Translations under genes and position numbers: made by a program
Notes under the pieces: model-generated
What the model was told of the DNA's origin: nothing
Database searches by the model: none
Seen by the model: only the letters and a program-made list of their open reading frames with translations
Shown: positions 20,801 to 30,600 of the stretch, one piece after another
Layout of the letters: every line of letters begins with the position of its first letter
How positions within the stretch are numbered: position 1 is the stretch's first letter
Assembly (NCBI RefSeq): GCF_028745505.1
Contig: NZ_JAQZZL010000002.1
Span: 2,170,001-2,234,000, forward strand
Length of the DNA: 64,000 nt
From: Lentisphaera marina
Lineage (GTDB): Bacteria; Verrucomicrobiota; Lentisphaeria; Lentisphaerales; Lentisphaeraceae
Direction of reading: 5' to 3'

Positions 20801-20918
20801 CTGCAATGACTGCAGGTGAAGGTGTTTTGCTTTGATCAGCATACAGCGTTTTTTCGAACTTCTGCCCGAAAGTTGGTAGGCTAGCTACCATGAGTGAAAG
20901 TGTGAGCCATTTTTTCAT
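17895..20918 (-). CDS. PVC-type dehydrogenase with HEAT, NPCBM and cytochrome c domains
   Basis: A secreted protein of about 1007 residues with a signal peptide (KKWLTLSLMVASLPTFG). Domains in order: a beta-propeller like membrane-bound/PQQ-type sugar dehydrogenases, with calcium-like DTNNDGVAD and DADNDGVADGPG loops (about 20-370); HEAT-like repeats (about 380-510); an NPCBM/NEW2 domain (about 520-660) with DHAAWIEP and GIGTHA; more helical repeats; and a c-type haem site CVSCH at about 886. It would oxidise a sugar in the periplasm and pass electrons through the haem. The ATG at 20918 is preferred over one at 20942 because it begins the signal peptide directly. The divergent neighbours are an ECF sigma factor and a regulator carrying the same NPCBM fold. 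Confidence 0.85.
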   Translation of the reverse strand: MKKWLTLSLMVASLPTFGQKFEKTLYADQSKTPSPAVIAASPYGDVFVGVDQQGSLGKKINMGVIKRLRDTNNDGVADQITDYVVIDNPRGIVSIGDKLIVLHCNQKDGKVYGQDITVFTDADNDGVADGPGEILVKGIGNPKFVQSRGADHCTNNIRLGVDGWLYISVGDFGFVDAQGTDGKKLTCYGGGVARVRPNGQELEMFIHGTRNVYDVAIDPFMNVFSRENTNDGVGWWVRFSHYIQSGEYGYPCLYKNFIEDMIPALGMYGGGSGTGALYLQEPGWPKEYNNKPLMADWGRSMIYIHDVKPDGPSFTDTPKNFLKVSQVADLDVDASGRMYVAAWAGAGYKGNSQKGFVERYVPEGWQYKAFPDLTKVTKSELLNFIDSESFTARIYAQQEILARKDQSYLQDLEQLAKSAKTLEARVAAVYTLAQLGEVKALAILEKLSANKDLREHAIRLMGDRKTYNQKANVKLIAKYLQDENPRVQVAASVALGRIAKFSAAESLLAVAKPPQIKMMVPVEVKEKVKSKVLTKGKEFASPKVTYKNNSVDIKANLSDYKSLFLIVDSQGSNGGDHAAWIEPTVILNNGQKIDLSSVKWKQTKGGWGKTLVNKDCQAKELKNLKGEVLKGIGTHAYSTIEYKLPKGAKSFTAKGILSSGAQKQSAVKFIVSPVAKKPSQKSTSSKDAKTLCSTPNPAIILPHMARQALVNMKAYEAVIQALNSDDKNQQSAALNTMKFMHDKLVVDALIKRLASADKELKKQIYSVLMRLQQKDVDWDGSTWWSTRPDPRGPYFEPTNWQESKRIGGVLKAYLASHSGQESQAIEAELAKNRCNLDGKSKVEVDQKTKKAGDAKVGQSAIEDVVIYLSKNKGNKKKGKEIIKTVGCVSCHNIEHGQVVKGPDLTKLGKMTKSELAESIIKPGASIAKSWVTIQMNDGTSHLGTLVKKDAKQVVLHNIAGIATTLDATQVKKVEPGLNMMSLHLVDGLSLQQFADLIEYLKSMDSKK

Positions 20919-21311
20919 ATGTATTGTCAATCCTATTGGCAAAAATTAGTTAGAAAATTATCAAAAAATCGTCCTCGTGAAAGAATGTCATCTTTATGAG
21001 CACTTATCTTGTAAACATTTATATCTATTTTCTAAGTCGGCGAAGGGCCCTCTTAACAGCTCTAAGAAAAATAGTCTAAAATTCCCCAAACTACTTTCTC
21101 TTCTCCGGACTCTAGCAATTAAGTTTTCTCCTAAAAGCCAGTAAAATTAATTCATGATATGAGTCGATTATTTTCGCCATATGGACTCTTTGTACTCACA
21201 TAAAGCATGAAAGGCACTAAAATTTCTTATTAAAAACTTTTGCGATGACCGCAAGATTTGCATTCCTTCGCGAAATCTTTTATAAAGTAATAAATATTAC
21301 GGGATGCTTAC
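20919..21311. promoter_or_regulatory. divergent region between dehydrogenase and ECF sigma genes
   Basis: This gap of 393 bases must carry the promoters of both neighbours. A 7-base inverted repeat (AAGATTT ... AAATCTT, near 21255-21280) lies just upstream of the sigma gene. I see no clear ECF or sigma-70 promoter. Confidence 0.35.
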
Positions 21312-21854
21312 ATGAACGAACTCATTAATGAAATACGCCAGGGCCATACGGATAAATACCGCCTACTCGTGCGTCAACTCGCTCCTTCCTTGCGCTCTTA
21401 TTTAGCAGGGCGTCTAAGTGACTTTCACCTCGTTGAAGACCTTTCTCAAGAAATTTTTATTGCCGTCTTTCAATCCCTAGATAAATTCGACTCCAAATAC
21501 GATTTTCGCAGCTGGTTTTTTACCATCGCAAGAAACAAACTCAATTCTCATTTGAGAAAAACTTACTCCAAGAAAAACCTCAAATTTGCCTTTGAAGAAG
21601 AAATTCAAAATCTCGTTGCCGAAGTCTGCGATGAAGACCCGGATCGCGAACGCAAACTCGAACACATCCAAACTTGCATTGCCAAACTTCCTGAAGAGGC
21701 TTTAGATATTATTAAATCCCGTTACTACACAAACGAAACTGTAATCAGCTTGGCTGAACGACTCAATAGTACTGAAAATGCCATCAGTTCAAAACTCTTT
21801 AGAATTAGAAAAAATATCAAAGACTGTCTAAGCACAGAATTACGTCATGAATAA
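21312..21854 (+). CDS. ECF RNA polymerase sigma factor
   Basis: A 180-residue sigma-70 family factor. Region 2 is at about 25-90, with FHLVEDLSQEIFIAVFQSL and the -10 recognition helix region YDFRSWFFTIARNKLNSHLR. A linker follows, then region 4 (LPEEALDIIKSRYYTNETVISLAERLNSTENAISSKLFRIR), the -35-binding helix-turn-helix. No C-terminal extension is present. The ATG follows GGGA. The FecR-like gene overlaps its end by 8 bases, so the pair is co-translated and the second protein probably controls this sigma factor. Confidence 0.92.
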   Translation: MNELINEIRQGHTDKYRLLVRQLAPSLRSYLAGRLSDFHLVEDLSQEIFIAVFQSLDKFDSKYDFRSWFFTIARNKLNSHLRKTYSKKNLKFAFEEEIQNLVAEVCDEDPDRERKLEHIQTCIAKLPEEALDIIKSRYYTNETVISLAERLNSTENAISSKLFRIRKNIKDCLSTELRHE

Positions 21855-23181
21855 TCAACAAAAACTCACCATTGAAAAATACCTGGATGGTGAGCTCTCT
21901 GAACAGGAACTCATCAGTTTTCTCGAAGAACTTCGCGAAACGCCCGAACTCGTCCATGAACTCAATCTCGCCATGGAAATCAAGGGGCTCATTTTCACTT
22001 CTCAGCACCCAAATTTTGACACTTTAGAGGAAGAAGTACTCAATCACTTGGACACGGATACTTCCAGTATGGAAGATCAAATCATGGCGCAAATCCCTGA
22101 ATCAAAAACCCTCAAGTTCCCAAAGTGGTTTAAACTTGCGATCGCCGCACAAATCATCCTAATCCCTCTCCTCTTTTTCATCCTCTCTCCTATTCAATCA
22201 GCGACAACACCAGCTGTACTTATTGGGCACGTGGAAAAAGTTGGCTTCGATAGCTTTGTATTGCGCGGAAAAGAAAAAGTCAATATCCGCAAAGGCGACC
22301 CGCTCTTCAGTAAAGACCAAATCTACGTTCAAAATGAAAGCTCTTTGGGCATGAAATACCTCGATGGCTCAACGCTTAAATTCTCCAGTCAGTCCTTTGT
22401 CCGCCTAACGGATATCAAAGGTCAGAAACGCGTCGAGCTCTTCTCTGGTGTTCTAGATGCAGACATCGCAAAACAAGCACCCGGCAAAGATATGATCATC
22501 ACTACCGAACACTCGGAATGTGAAGTCATTGGCACGCAATTCACACTCTCATCCTCCAATGTATCATCTCTCTTAGACGTTAGTGAGGGTGCCGTGCGCT
22601 ACAATAAGGTGAAGAGCGACAATTCCGTGATGGTTGAAGCCGATCACTATGCCTCTGCTAGCCCAGATGAATCTCTTGAATTGAGTAAAAGTACTAAGCC
22701 TCTATATCAAAGTCCCATTGTCACCTATTTTACACCCGAGAAGAAAGTTTCCATAGAAGTCGAACTCCACGGAGCGCGTTCACTTTACCTTGTAGTTAGC
22801 AATGGTGGCAATCACAAGCTGCATGATCACTCCGCCTGGATTGATCCAAAAATTATTGGACCTGCTGGTGAAATAAGCTTAACTGAGCTCCCCATGAAAG
22901 TTGCCAAAGCCGGCTATGCTGAAGTCGAAGTGAATAGTGGTATTTATGGTGGCCCCTTACGTGTCAACGGCATGGATCACCCCATTGGCATTGCGGCTCA
23001 CGCCACATCTGTGGTCGCTTGGGATATCCCTCCAGGTTACAACACCTTTACTGCCGATGGCGTTATTTTAGATAGTGCCAATCAACGCAATAATCCAAGT
23101 CATCATGAATCAGTACAATTCGAAGTCTACACCTCGATTCCAGAGAAAAAGCTTAAGCGCCTTCTTATTCGCAAACGTTGA
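21847..23181 (+). CDS. FecR-like membrane regulator with periplasmic NPCBM domain
   Basis: A 444-residue protein. An acidic N-terminal cytoplasmic part (KYLDGELSEQELISFLEEL) resembles anti-sigma domains. One membrane helix (LAIAAQIILIPLLFFILSPI, about 98-118) follows, then a FecR-like region (VNIRKGDPLFSKDQIYVQNESS to VIGTQFTL, about 140-240), and a C-terminal NPCBM/NEW2-like domain (about 290-440) with DHSAWIDP and GIAAHA. The last domain is shared with the neighbouring dehydrogenases at 17895 and 27612, so the regulator may sense the same glycan that they bind. It overlaps the sigma gene by 8 bases. The anti-sigma role is inferred from order and topology. Confidence 0.8.
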   Translation: MNNQQKLTIEKYLDGELSEQELISFLEELRETPELVHELNLAMEIKGLIFTSQHPNFDTLEEEVLNHLDTDTSSMEDQIMAQIPESKTLKFPKWFKLAIAAQIILIPLLFFILSPIQSATTPAVLIGHVEKVGFDSFVLRGKEKVNIRKGDPLFSKDQIYVQNESSLGMKYLDGSTLKFSSQSFVRLTDIKGQKRVELFSGVLDADIAKQAPGKDMIITTEHSECEVIGTQFTLSSSNVSSLLDVSEGAVRYNKVKSDNSVMVEADHYASASPDESLELSKSTKPLYQSPIVTYFTPEKKVSIEVELHGARSLYLVVSNGGNHKLHDHSAWIDPKIIGPAGEISLTELPMKVAKAGYAEVEVNSGIYGGPLRVNGMDHPIGIAAHATSVVAWDIPPGYNTFTADGVILDSANQRNNPSHHESVQFEVYTSIPEKKLKRLLIRKR

Positions 23182-23253
23182 TTTTTTAAGATAAAGAATC
23201 GGCGTGACAAATAAAGTTCTATTTTGAAGAGGCTGTGTAAAAAACTCTCTTAT

Positions 23254-23333
23254 GTGCAGAGCACCGATAGGAAATAGCCTATGGTGCAGCCACAGCTTTG
23301 AATGAAAAATGTATCTAAGGTGCAAAGTACCGA
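23254..23333. repeat. hairpin and imperfect direct repeat
   Basis: GTGCAGAGCACCGA at 23254-23267 and GTGCAAAGTACCGA at 23320-23333 differ at two positions and lie 66 bases apart. The first overlaps a hairpin (23261-23287, stem GCACC-g-ATAGG with CCTATGGTGC). It sits between the convergent FecR-like and DUF1501 genes, so the hairpin may end transcription, though no T-run follows. Confidence 0.4.
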
Positions 23334-23367
23334 CACAAAGTATTGAATATGTGCCGGACTTACAGCC

Positions 23368-24780
23368 CTAAGACAAAATGCCTTGAACCACTTCCGCTGG
23401 ATTCACCCCAGTCAACTTAACGTCTAAGCCCTGAAATGGGAAAGTCAGTTGATTGTGATCTAAGCCAAGTTGCCAAAGCATGGTTGCATGAAGATCGCGA
23501 ACGTGCACGGGTTTATCGACGATATTGTAAGAAAAATCATCTGTTTGACCATATTCAATACCGCCTTGTATACCACCGCCTGCGAGTAAAGTAGAGAAGC
23601 AGCGAGGATGGTGATCACGACCATATTTGTCTTTCGTAATATTGCCCTGACCATAACAAGTTCGTCCAAATTCACCTACCATCACAACTAAAGTATCTTC
23701 CAGAAGTCCTCGTTGTTTTAAATCTTTGATGAGTCCCGCAGTCGGCTGATCGACATCGCGGCATTGACCATCCATATGTGTGGGCAGGTTACTATGATGA
23801 TCCCATCCACGGTGAAAGAGTTGGATGAAGCGAACATCACGCTCCGCCATTCTACGCGCCAGCAAACAGTTACGGGCATAAGAACCTTGATTCATCACCT
23901 CTGGACCATAGAGATCCAAAGTGGCTTTGGATTCCTTGCTGATATCCGTCAAATCAGGTACCGATGTCTGCATGCGATAGGCCATTTCCTGCTGTGCTAT
24001 TGTCGTTTGGATTTCAGGGTCGTGGAGCTCATTAAAGTGCTTCTTATTGAGCTTCCCAACTGTGTTAAGCATGCGTCTTCTGATGGAAGAACTCACTCCA
24101 TGGGGATTAGAGAGGAAGAGAACGGGATCACCTTTACTCTGAAAAGATGTTCCTTGATGTTTGGAAGGGAGACAACCACTGCCCCATAGACGTGAATACA
24201 AAGCTTGTACATTTGTTTTTCCACTCCAATAAGCGGAAGGCAAGACGATGAAATCTGGTAAATCCTTATTCATTGTCCCCAAACCATAACTGAGCCATGA
24301 ACCCATACTAGGATTGCCAGGAAGTTCTGTACCCGTACAAAACATTGTTTTCCCAGGGTCGTGGTTAATGGACTCTGTATAGAGTGACTTAACGAGGCAG
24401 AGGTCATCCATCACACCACCGAGATGCGATAGGCGTTCACTCATGAAAATACCGTTAGAGCCGTAACGTTTAAAATTATACTTGGAAGGGGCTACGACCT
24501 TCTTGGCATTTTTTGTCATGGCCGTAAAGCGCTGATTGCCGATCACTGATGGAGGTAATTCTTGCCCCGCCAGTTTATGCAAATTGGGTTTATAGTCAAA
24601 CAAATCCAACTGACTCTGACCACCAGCCATAAAAAGCATGATAACGCGTTTGGCTTTGGGTTTATGGTGAAGGCCTTTAGCTCCTCCTGCGGCGACTAAA
24701 TTCTGTGGTAGCATGGCACCAAGAGCACCCATGCCCATGGATCCAAAAAAGGAGCGGCGTGATAAATTAAATTCTGACAT
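23368..24780 (-). CDS. DUF1501 protein with Tat signal
   Basis: A 470-residue DUF1501 protein, a member of the alkaline phosphatase/sulfatase superfamily common in Planctomycetes and Lentisphaerae. A twin-arginine signal (LSRRSFFGSMGMGALGAML) opens it. Typical motifs are KRVIMLFMAGGQSQLDLFDYKP, NHDPGKTMFCTG and VVMVGEFGRTCYGQGN followed by GRDHHPRCFSTLLAGGG. It is exported folded to the periplasm; the substrate is unknown. It starts 3 bases after the stop of the upstream DUF1549/DUF1553 gene, whose last codons form its AGGGAG ribosome-binding site. The two are the standard paired genes of this clade and probably act together. Confidence 0.92.
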   Translation of the reverse strand: MSEFNLSRRSFFGSMGMGALGAMLPQNLVAAGGAKGLHHKPKAKRVIMLFMAGGQSQLDLFDYKPNLHKLAGQELPPSVIGNQRFTAMTKNAKKVVAPSKYNFKRYGSNGIFMSERLSHLGGVMDDLCLVKSLYTESINHDPGKTMFCTGTELPGNPSMGSWLSYGLGTMNKDLPDFIVLPSAYWSGKTNVQALYSRLWGSGCLPSKHQGTSFQSKGDPVLFLSNPHGVSSSIRRRMLNTVGKLNKKHFNELHDPEIQTTIAQQEMAYRMQTSVPDLTDISKESKATLDLYGPEVMNQGSYARNCLLARRMAERDVRFIQLFHRGWDHHSNLPTHMDGQCRDVDQPTAGLIKDLKQRGLLEDTLVVMVGEFGRTCYGQGNITKDKYGRDHHPRCFSTLLAGGGIQGGIEYGQTDDFSYNIVDKPVHVRDLHATMLWQLGLDHNQLTFPFQGLDVKLTGVNPAEVVQGILS

Positions 24781-24783
24781 GTC

Positions 24784-27168
24784 TTACTCCCTATTTTTGG
24801 TGATATCTAAGTTATAAAGTGTGTTGATCAACATGGTCCAAGAGGCCAGTTCAACATGATTTTGGTCTTGAGGAAATTTGAGGTTTTGAGCCATTTGATT
24901 ACTCAGATCCTGATCTCCTTTGTAACCCATTCTCATATCATTGAGAAGGTCTTTCAATGAATCCACTTCCTCCTGATCGGCAAGCTTACAGGTCACGCGT
25001 TCATAGGCTTCTTTTACTTTTTCCTCATCGCTCTTTTGACTATCCTTCATGAGCTTCATCGCCAAATGTGAGGCTGCCTTTAAGTATTCTGGTTCATTGA
25101 GCAAGAGCAACGCCTGCAGGGGTGTATTTGTGCGCTCTCTGCGGGCTACGCAATACTCGCGACTAGGGGCATTCATAATTGTCATTTGCGGCGGTGGCAT
25201 ACCTCTTCTCCAGTAGGTATAAACGGAACGGCGATAAATGGCATCACCGCTATCGGGCTTGAAGCGCTCATTACGCATACTAACTGCTGCCCATAGACCA
25301 TCTGGCTGAGGCGGTTTTACACTTTTCCCATACATTTGCGGCTTTAGCAAACCACTACTCACTAGGATATTATCGCGTATCACTTCGGCATCTAAGCGAT
25401 AGCGAGCGCCCCTAGCCAACAAGCGGTTTTCAGGATCATTTTTGTATTGATCCTTGGTGGCTAAAGAGGACTGCCTATAAGTTTCTGACATGACGATCAT
25501 CTTCATCAACTTTTTTATGTCCCAGTTGGATTCAATGAACTGAATTGTCAGGTAATCCAGTAATTCCAAATGGCTTGGTGGTTCACCCTGAGCGCCAAAA
25601 TCCTCGGAAGTTTTCACTAAACCCACACCAAAAATCTGCTGCCAGAAACGATTGACCGCAACGCGAGCCGTTAAAGGATTATCCTTGGCTAAGAACCAAT
25701 TCGCCAGGTCCATTCTTGTTGTTGTGCCTTGGTCTTTTTTAATTGAGCCAAAGAATTCAGGGATATCGCGCTCAACTACTTCTCCTTTTTGATCGTACTC
25801 ACCGCGATTGAGCATGTAAGATGGACGTATTTCTTTGCGCTCTTTCATCACCATGGCTGCGTTTAAGGAATGTAAATAAGAATTATATTGCTGTTGTACT
25901 TTTCTTAAGTCAGTTAGCTTGCTCTGCATTTCTTTTTTCTTCACCTCATCTTTTTCACGTCTCACGGCACGATGAAGTTTATCAATTTCCGGTTTTACTT
26001 TGTAATACGCCTTCTTCAAGTCAGCTAACTTTTGCTTCTCGTCATCAGTTCCCAAAATAATAAAGGGCTCTTGTAAGCCATTAACGGGACCAGCAATTGT
26101 CTCTGGATTGCCATCGAGGTTATTAAAGAATGCGAACATCGCATAAAAATCTTTTTGTGTGATGGGATCAAATTTATGATCGTGACATCGGGCGCACTGC
26201 ATAGTCAAACCCATAAATGCCGTACTCACTGCCGTCACACGATCAATCACATTTTTGGTGTAACTCTCCTCTGGAAGAGCTGTTCCTCTGTCAATAATTA
26301 AATGAAGACGATTAAAGCCTGAGGCAATAAGTTGGTCATCTGTAGGTTTTTCATAGAGATCGCCCGCCAGCTGATACTTGAGGAAATCACTATAGGGAAG
26401 GTTGGTGTTGAAAGCTCTAATAATCCAATCGCGATAAGAATAGATGTTTCTGTAAAAATCTTTGTGCATCCCATTAGTATCAGCAGCTCTAACGAGGTCG
26501 AGCCAGTAACGGGTCATGTGCTCGCCATAACTAGGTCGAGCTATTAAGTCATCCACTAATTTCTCGTAGGCATGTTCACTCGTATCATTTTCAAAAGCTT
26601 TGATTTGCTCTGGGGAAGGCGGTAAGCCAGTGAGATCAAAGCTTAAACGGCGGATGAGAGTTCTTTTCTCTGCCTGCTTTGAAGGTTGAAGCTTATTATC
26701 CTCTAAGCTAGCAAGGACGTGCTTGTCTATTGGCGAATTTCCCCAATCAGTTTTTGATTTCTCAGCTTCTTTTTCCTTAGGCAGTTCAAAAGCCCAGTAC
26801 TTTTCGTATTTTGCACCTTGCTCGATCCATGTTTTTATGAGTTCTTTTTCTTTGTCCGTCAAAGGCTTTTTGTGTGAATCAATGGGTGGCATGATGTCGT
26901 CTTCGTCATCAGTAATGATGCGTTCCCAAACAGTACTCTTCTCAAGGTCGCCTGGAACAATACCGAACTTGCCACGGCGTTCGCGATACGCGCCATCATC
27001 GCCTTCAGCAATATCGAGACGTAGTTTTTTCTTACGATCATGTTTATCAGGACCATGGCAGTGAAAACAGCGATCGGATAAAATGGGTCGTATATCCTTA
27101 TTAAAGTTAATCTCTTTTGCCTGCAGTGAGCTAATGATAAAAAAGCTGCTTAGTATTAATCGTTTCAT
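24784..27168 (-). CDS. PSCyt1/DUF1549/DUF1553 cytochrome c-like protein
   Basis: A 794-residue secreted protein with a signal peptide (KRLILSSFFIISSLQA) and domains in the usual Planctomycete order. An N-terminal PSCyt1 haem site CFHCH is at about residue 33. DUF1549 follows (IDKHVLASLEDNKLQPSKQAE through RLSFDLTGLPPSPEQ and a CARCHDHKFDPI motif). A charged coiled coil is at about 375-430. DUF1553 makes up the C-terminal third (NPLTARVAVNRFWQQIFG, SREYCVARRERTNTPLQAL). It is thought to work in the periplasm as an electron-transfer partner of the DUF1501 protein encoded 3 bases downstream. The biochemical role of this family is not established. Confidence 0.92.
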   Translation of the reverse strand: MKRLILSSFFIISSLQAKEINFNKDIRPILSDRCFHCHGPDKHDRKKKLRLDIAEGDDGAYRERRGKFGIVPGDLEKSTVWERIITDDEDDIMPPIDSHKKPLTDKEKELIKTWIEQGAKYEKYWAFELPKEKEAEKSKTDWGNSPIDKHVLASLEDNKLQPSKQAEKRTLIRRLSFDLTGLPPSPEQIKAFENDTSEHAYEKLVDDLIARPSYGEHMTRYWLDLVRAADTNGMHKDFYRNIYSYRDWIIRAFNTNLPYSDFLKYQLAGDLYEKPTDDQLIASGFNRLHLIIDRGTALPEESYTKNVIDRVTAVSTAFMGLTMQCARCHDHKFDPITQKDFYAMFAFFNNLDGNPETIAGPVNGLQEPFIILGTDDEKQKLADLKKAYYKVKPEIDKLHRAVRREKDEVKKKEMQSKLTDLRKVQQQYNSYLHSLNAAMVMKERKEIRPSYMLNRGEYDQKGEVVERDIPEFFGSIKKDQGTTTRMDLANWFLAKDNPLTARVAVNRFWQQIFGVGLVKTSEDFGAQGEPPSHLELLDYLTIQFIESNWDIKKLMKMIVMSETYRQSSLATKDQYKNDPENRLLARGARYRLDAEVIRDNILVSSGLLKPQMYGKSVKPPQPDGLWAAVSMRNERFKPDSGDAIYRRSVYTYWRRGMPPPQMTIMNAPSREYCVARRERTNTPLQALLLLNEPEYLKAASHLAMKLMKDSQKSDEEKVKEAYERVTCKLADQEEVDSLKDLLNDMRMGYKGDQDLSNQMAQNLKFPQDQNHVELASWTMLINTLYNLDITKNRE

Positions 27169-27611
27169 TATTCTCCTTGTAAATTGATAATTAAATCATG
27201 TTTAATGAAATTAATTGCCCCAATATTTATAATTTTGACTAAAAACCAAAATAAAATTCATTGATTGATTGATTGATTGAAATGTATCTACATTAATAGT
27301 CGCAGTCACAAACCCTATCTTGCGCCCTCCACAGAAAAAAATGAACTTTTTATAAAAAAAACTCATTATTGAATTTAATACCCCCCGATCTCAAAATCAT
27401 GCTAAGTCAATAAATAAACTCTCTGTGAATGAAATAATTATGGCTAAAAACTAGCTAAAGATTATTCTTTAGTCATAAAATTAGAGAAAAAGGAACTAAA
27501 ACCTCCTGTCCCTAGCACCAACTCATACAAAAAAATTTAATTATGATGACGCAAGATTGTATACTTATTGCGTATTAACTAAGTAGTTAACGAAATTATT
27601 AGGAGCTTTTC
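27169..27611. other. divergent intergenic region
   Basis: This AT-rich gap of 443 bases lies between the divergent DUF1549/DUF1553 and ThuA-dehydrogenase genes. It contains a tetranucleotide tract (listed separately) and no gene. No promoter is clear. Confidence 0.4.
27261..27280. repeat. tetranucleotide tandem repeat, five TTGA units
   Basis: Five perfect TTGA units follow one another about 90 bases upstream of the DUF1549/DUF1553 start and 330 bases upstream of the ThuA gene. Such tracts can change length by slippage. Being intergenic, it could alter promoter spacing rather than a reading frame. Confidence 0.8.
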
Positions 27612-30600
27612 ATGTTAAAAAAACTTATCGCCTTTACTTGCTTGGCCGCATGTTCACTCGCCGCCGACAAGGCCAAAGTTATTCTCATTGCCGGACAAGA
27701 TAGTCACGGCCCCGGAGATCACGAATTCCTCGCGGGCTGCACCATCTTAAAAAATAAACTCGATGCCGCTATGGGCGATAAAATTGAAACCATACTCGTC
27801 GAAAAAAATTGGCCTGCAGATGAAAAGGTTTTTAATGATGCAGACGCGATAGTGATTTACTCCGATGGCCTCGGTCGTCACCCAATTAAGGATAAGCAAG
27901 CCTTTATTGGCAAGCTCATGGACAAGGGCGTTGGCTTGGCAATGATGCACTTTGCCTGTGACGTCCCAAAAGGCGAACAGGGCGAAAACTTTAAGAAGTG
28001 GATTGGCGGCCACTATGAAACACGCTGGTCAACAAATCCTCATTGGACATGTGATTCCATTCTTCATAAAACTCACCCTATCTCCAAAAGCGTCAAAGAT
28101 TTTTCGGTCAATGATGAATGGTACTTTAACATGCGCTGGGCTGATGAGCCCTTTCACACCGATATCCTCAAGGGTGTGCCAGATAAGGTGGCTCGCTCAG
28201 GCAAGAGCTCTCACCCCCGCGGTCCCTACAAACACATAGTTGATGCCGAAGGTCGCGCCGAGACACTACTTTGGGCTGTTGAACGCAAAGACGGTGGCCG
28301 TGGCTTCGGTTTTACAGGTGGCCACAATCACGAAAACTGGCAAAATGATGAATACCGTAAACTCATTCTCAATGCTATTGTTTGGCTCGCTAAAGTTGAG
28401 GTCCCTAAGGGTGGCGTCCCCTCTGCGACTCCTTCAGATACAGAACTGAATCACATGACAAAAGCTGACCGCGGTGTCATCAAAAAGAAAAAAACGGCAC
28501 CCAAAAAAGCCGCTAAAGCTCAAAATAAAAAATCACCCTTCCTCTACCACAGTAAGACTCTAAAAAAAGATCAATCTGTAGAGATCTCTGTCGACCTCAA
28601 GGGACGTAAGACTTTTGCTCTCTTTAACGGCGATGGTGGCGACAACATTAATTTTGATCACGCCATATGGATCAATCCTCGTCTCGTAGGCCCTAAGGGT
28701 GAACTTCCCCTCAGTAAGCTTAAATGGACTAAGGCTAAAGCTGGATGGAAAAGTCCCCAAATTGGTAAAACCGCTGAGGGTAAAGACTACCTCATAAATG
28801 GCAAAAAAGTTGATAATGTTATCGGTACTCACGCTGCCAGTTCAATTGAATATAAAATTCCCGCAGGTTACCATACTTTTAAAGCTACTGGCCAGCCTTG
28901 CACTGGCTCAAAGAATCAAGCAACTCTAAGTTTTGGCATCACTCCTTCTTTCATTGATCCAAAATCAATTGCTCCTGCTCCCAAAGAAACGACTGTCCCT
29001 CTTGACATGTTCGATGTCTATGAAGATCTAGAAGTTACTAAATGGGCAACGAGCCCCATGTTCTACAACCCAACTAATATGGACATTGATGATAAGGGTC
29101 GCATTTGGGTCGCCGAAGGTGTGAACTACCGTAACTTCCGTAAACCGAACATCACTATAAAGCATCCCGAAGGTGACCGCATCATGGTTCTTGAGGATAG
29201 TAATAATGATGGTAAAGCAGACAAAAGCCATGTTTTTGTTCAGGACAAGGAACTCGTTGCTCCTCTCGGCGTTTCCGTCATTGGCAATAAAGTCATTGTG
29301 GCTCAGCCTCCTTCACTCATTATTTATACTGATATCAATGGCGATGCCAAATTTGATCCCAAAGTTGATAAAAAAGAGCATTTTTTAACAGGATTTAGCG
29401 GCTTGGATCACGATCATAGCTTACACTCAGTCACATTTGGTCCCGACGGCGAATACTACTTCAACCAAGGTAACGCAGGCTACTCCGAAGTTACGGATAA
29501 AGATGGTTTCACTGTTCGTGCTGGCAGCTCATATACAGGCGGTTCGCCTCACAACACCAGTAATAAGCAAGGGAAAGTAAGTGACGATGGTTTTGTTTAT
29601 GTTGGTGGTTTTGCTGCACGCATCAAACCTGATGGTACTGGTCTCTCGGTTATCGGTCACAACTTCCGCAATAGCTATGAACAAACTGTCAGTAGTTTTG
29701 GCGATGTCTTCCAAAACGACAATGATGATCCCCCCGCTTGCCGTACAACCTGGCTCATGGAGTATGCTAACATGGGTTTCTCCTCTGCTGATGGCACTCG
29801 CAAATGGAAATTAGATCAACGTCCTGGACAGGATGTACCCACCGCTGAATGGCGCCAAGAAGACCCTGGCACGGCACCAGCAGGAGATGTCTATGGTGGT
29901 GGTGCTCCAACGGGAATCACTTACTATGAAAATGGGGCTTTAGGCAAGAAATATGAAGGCATGCTACTCTCAGCCGAATCCGTTAAGCGAGTCATCTACG
30001 GCTATTTCCCAAAAGCAAGCGGAGCAGGTTTTGATCTTACGCGTTTTAACTTCTTCAATTCTAAAACGGGTGGTATAAGTGACTGGTTCCGTCCCTCTGA
30101 TGTCGCTGTTGGCTCCGATGGCGCCATCTATGTCGCTGACTGGTTTGACCCAGGTGTGGGTGGACACGCCATGCGTGACGCTTCTGGTAGCGGTACAATC
30201 TATAGAATTGCTCCCAAAGGCTTTAAACCCGTCAATCCTAAAATTGATGTCTCTACTATCGAAGGTGCGATTGCGGCTCTCAAGAGCCCTAATATCAACG
30301 TTCGTTCCATGGGTTTCATCAAACTCAAAGAAGAAGGCAGTAAATCCCTTCCTGCCCTGAAAGCAATGCTCAATGAGGAGAACAAGTATTTCCGTGCTCG
30401 CGCTGTTTGGCTTCTCTCACAAATTGGTGGTTCAGGTCTCAATGCTGTAGAAACTTTACTCAAGCATGATGATGCTCAAACTCGCATTGTTGCTTACCGT
30501 GCCCTTCGCCGTCAAAATCACAAGTTCTGGGAAATTTCTGCGGAACTCGCAAGTGATTCCTCCATGGCTGTTCGTCGTGAAGTGGCTCTAGCTATGCGTA

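Noticed and set aside
27261-27280. TTGA tract as part of a CRISPR-like array
   Set aside because: Units are 4 bases with no spacers; it is a simple microsatellite.
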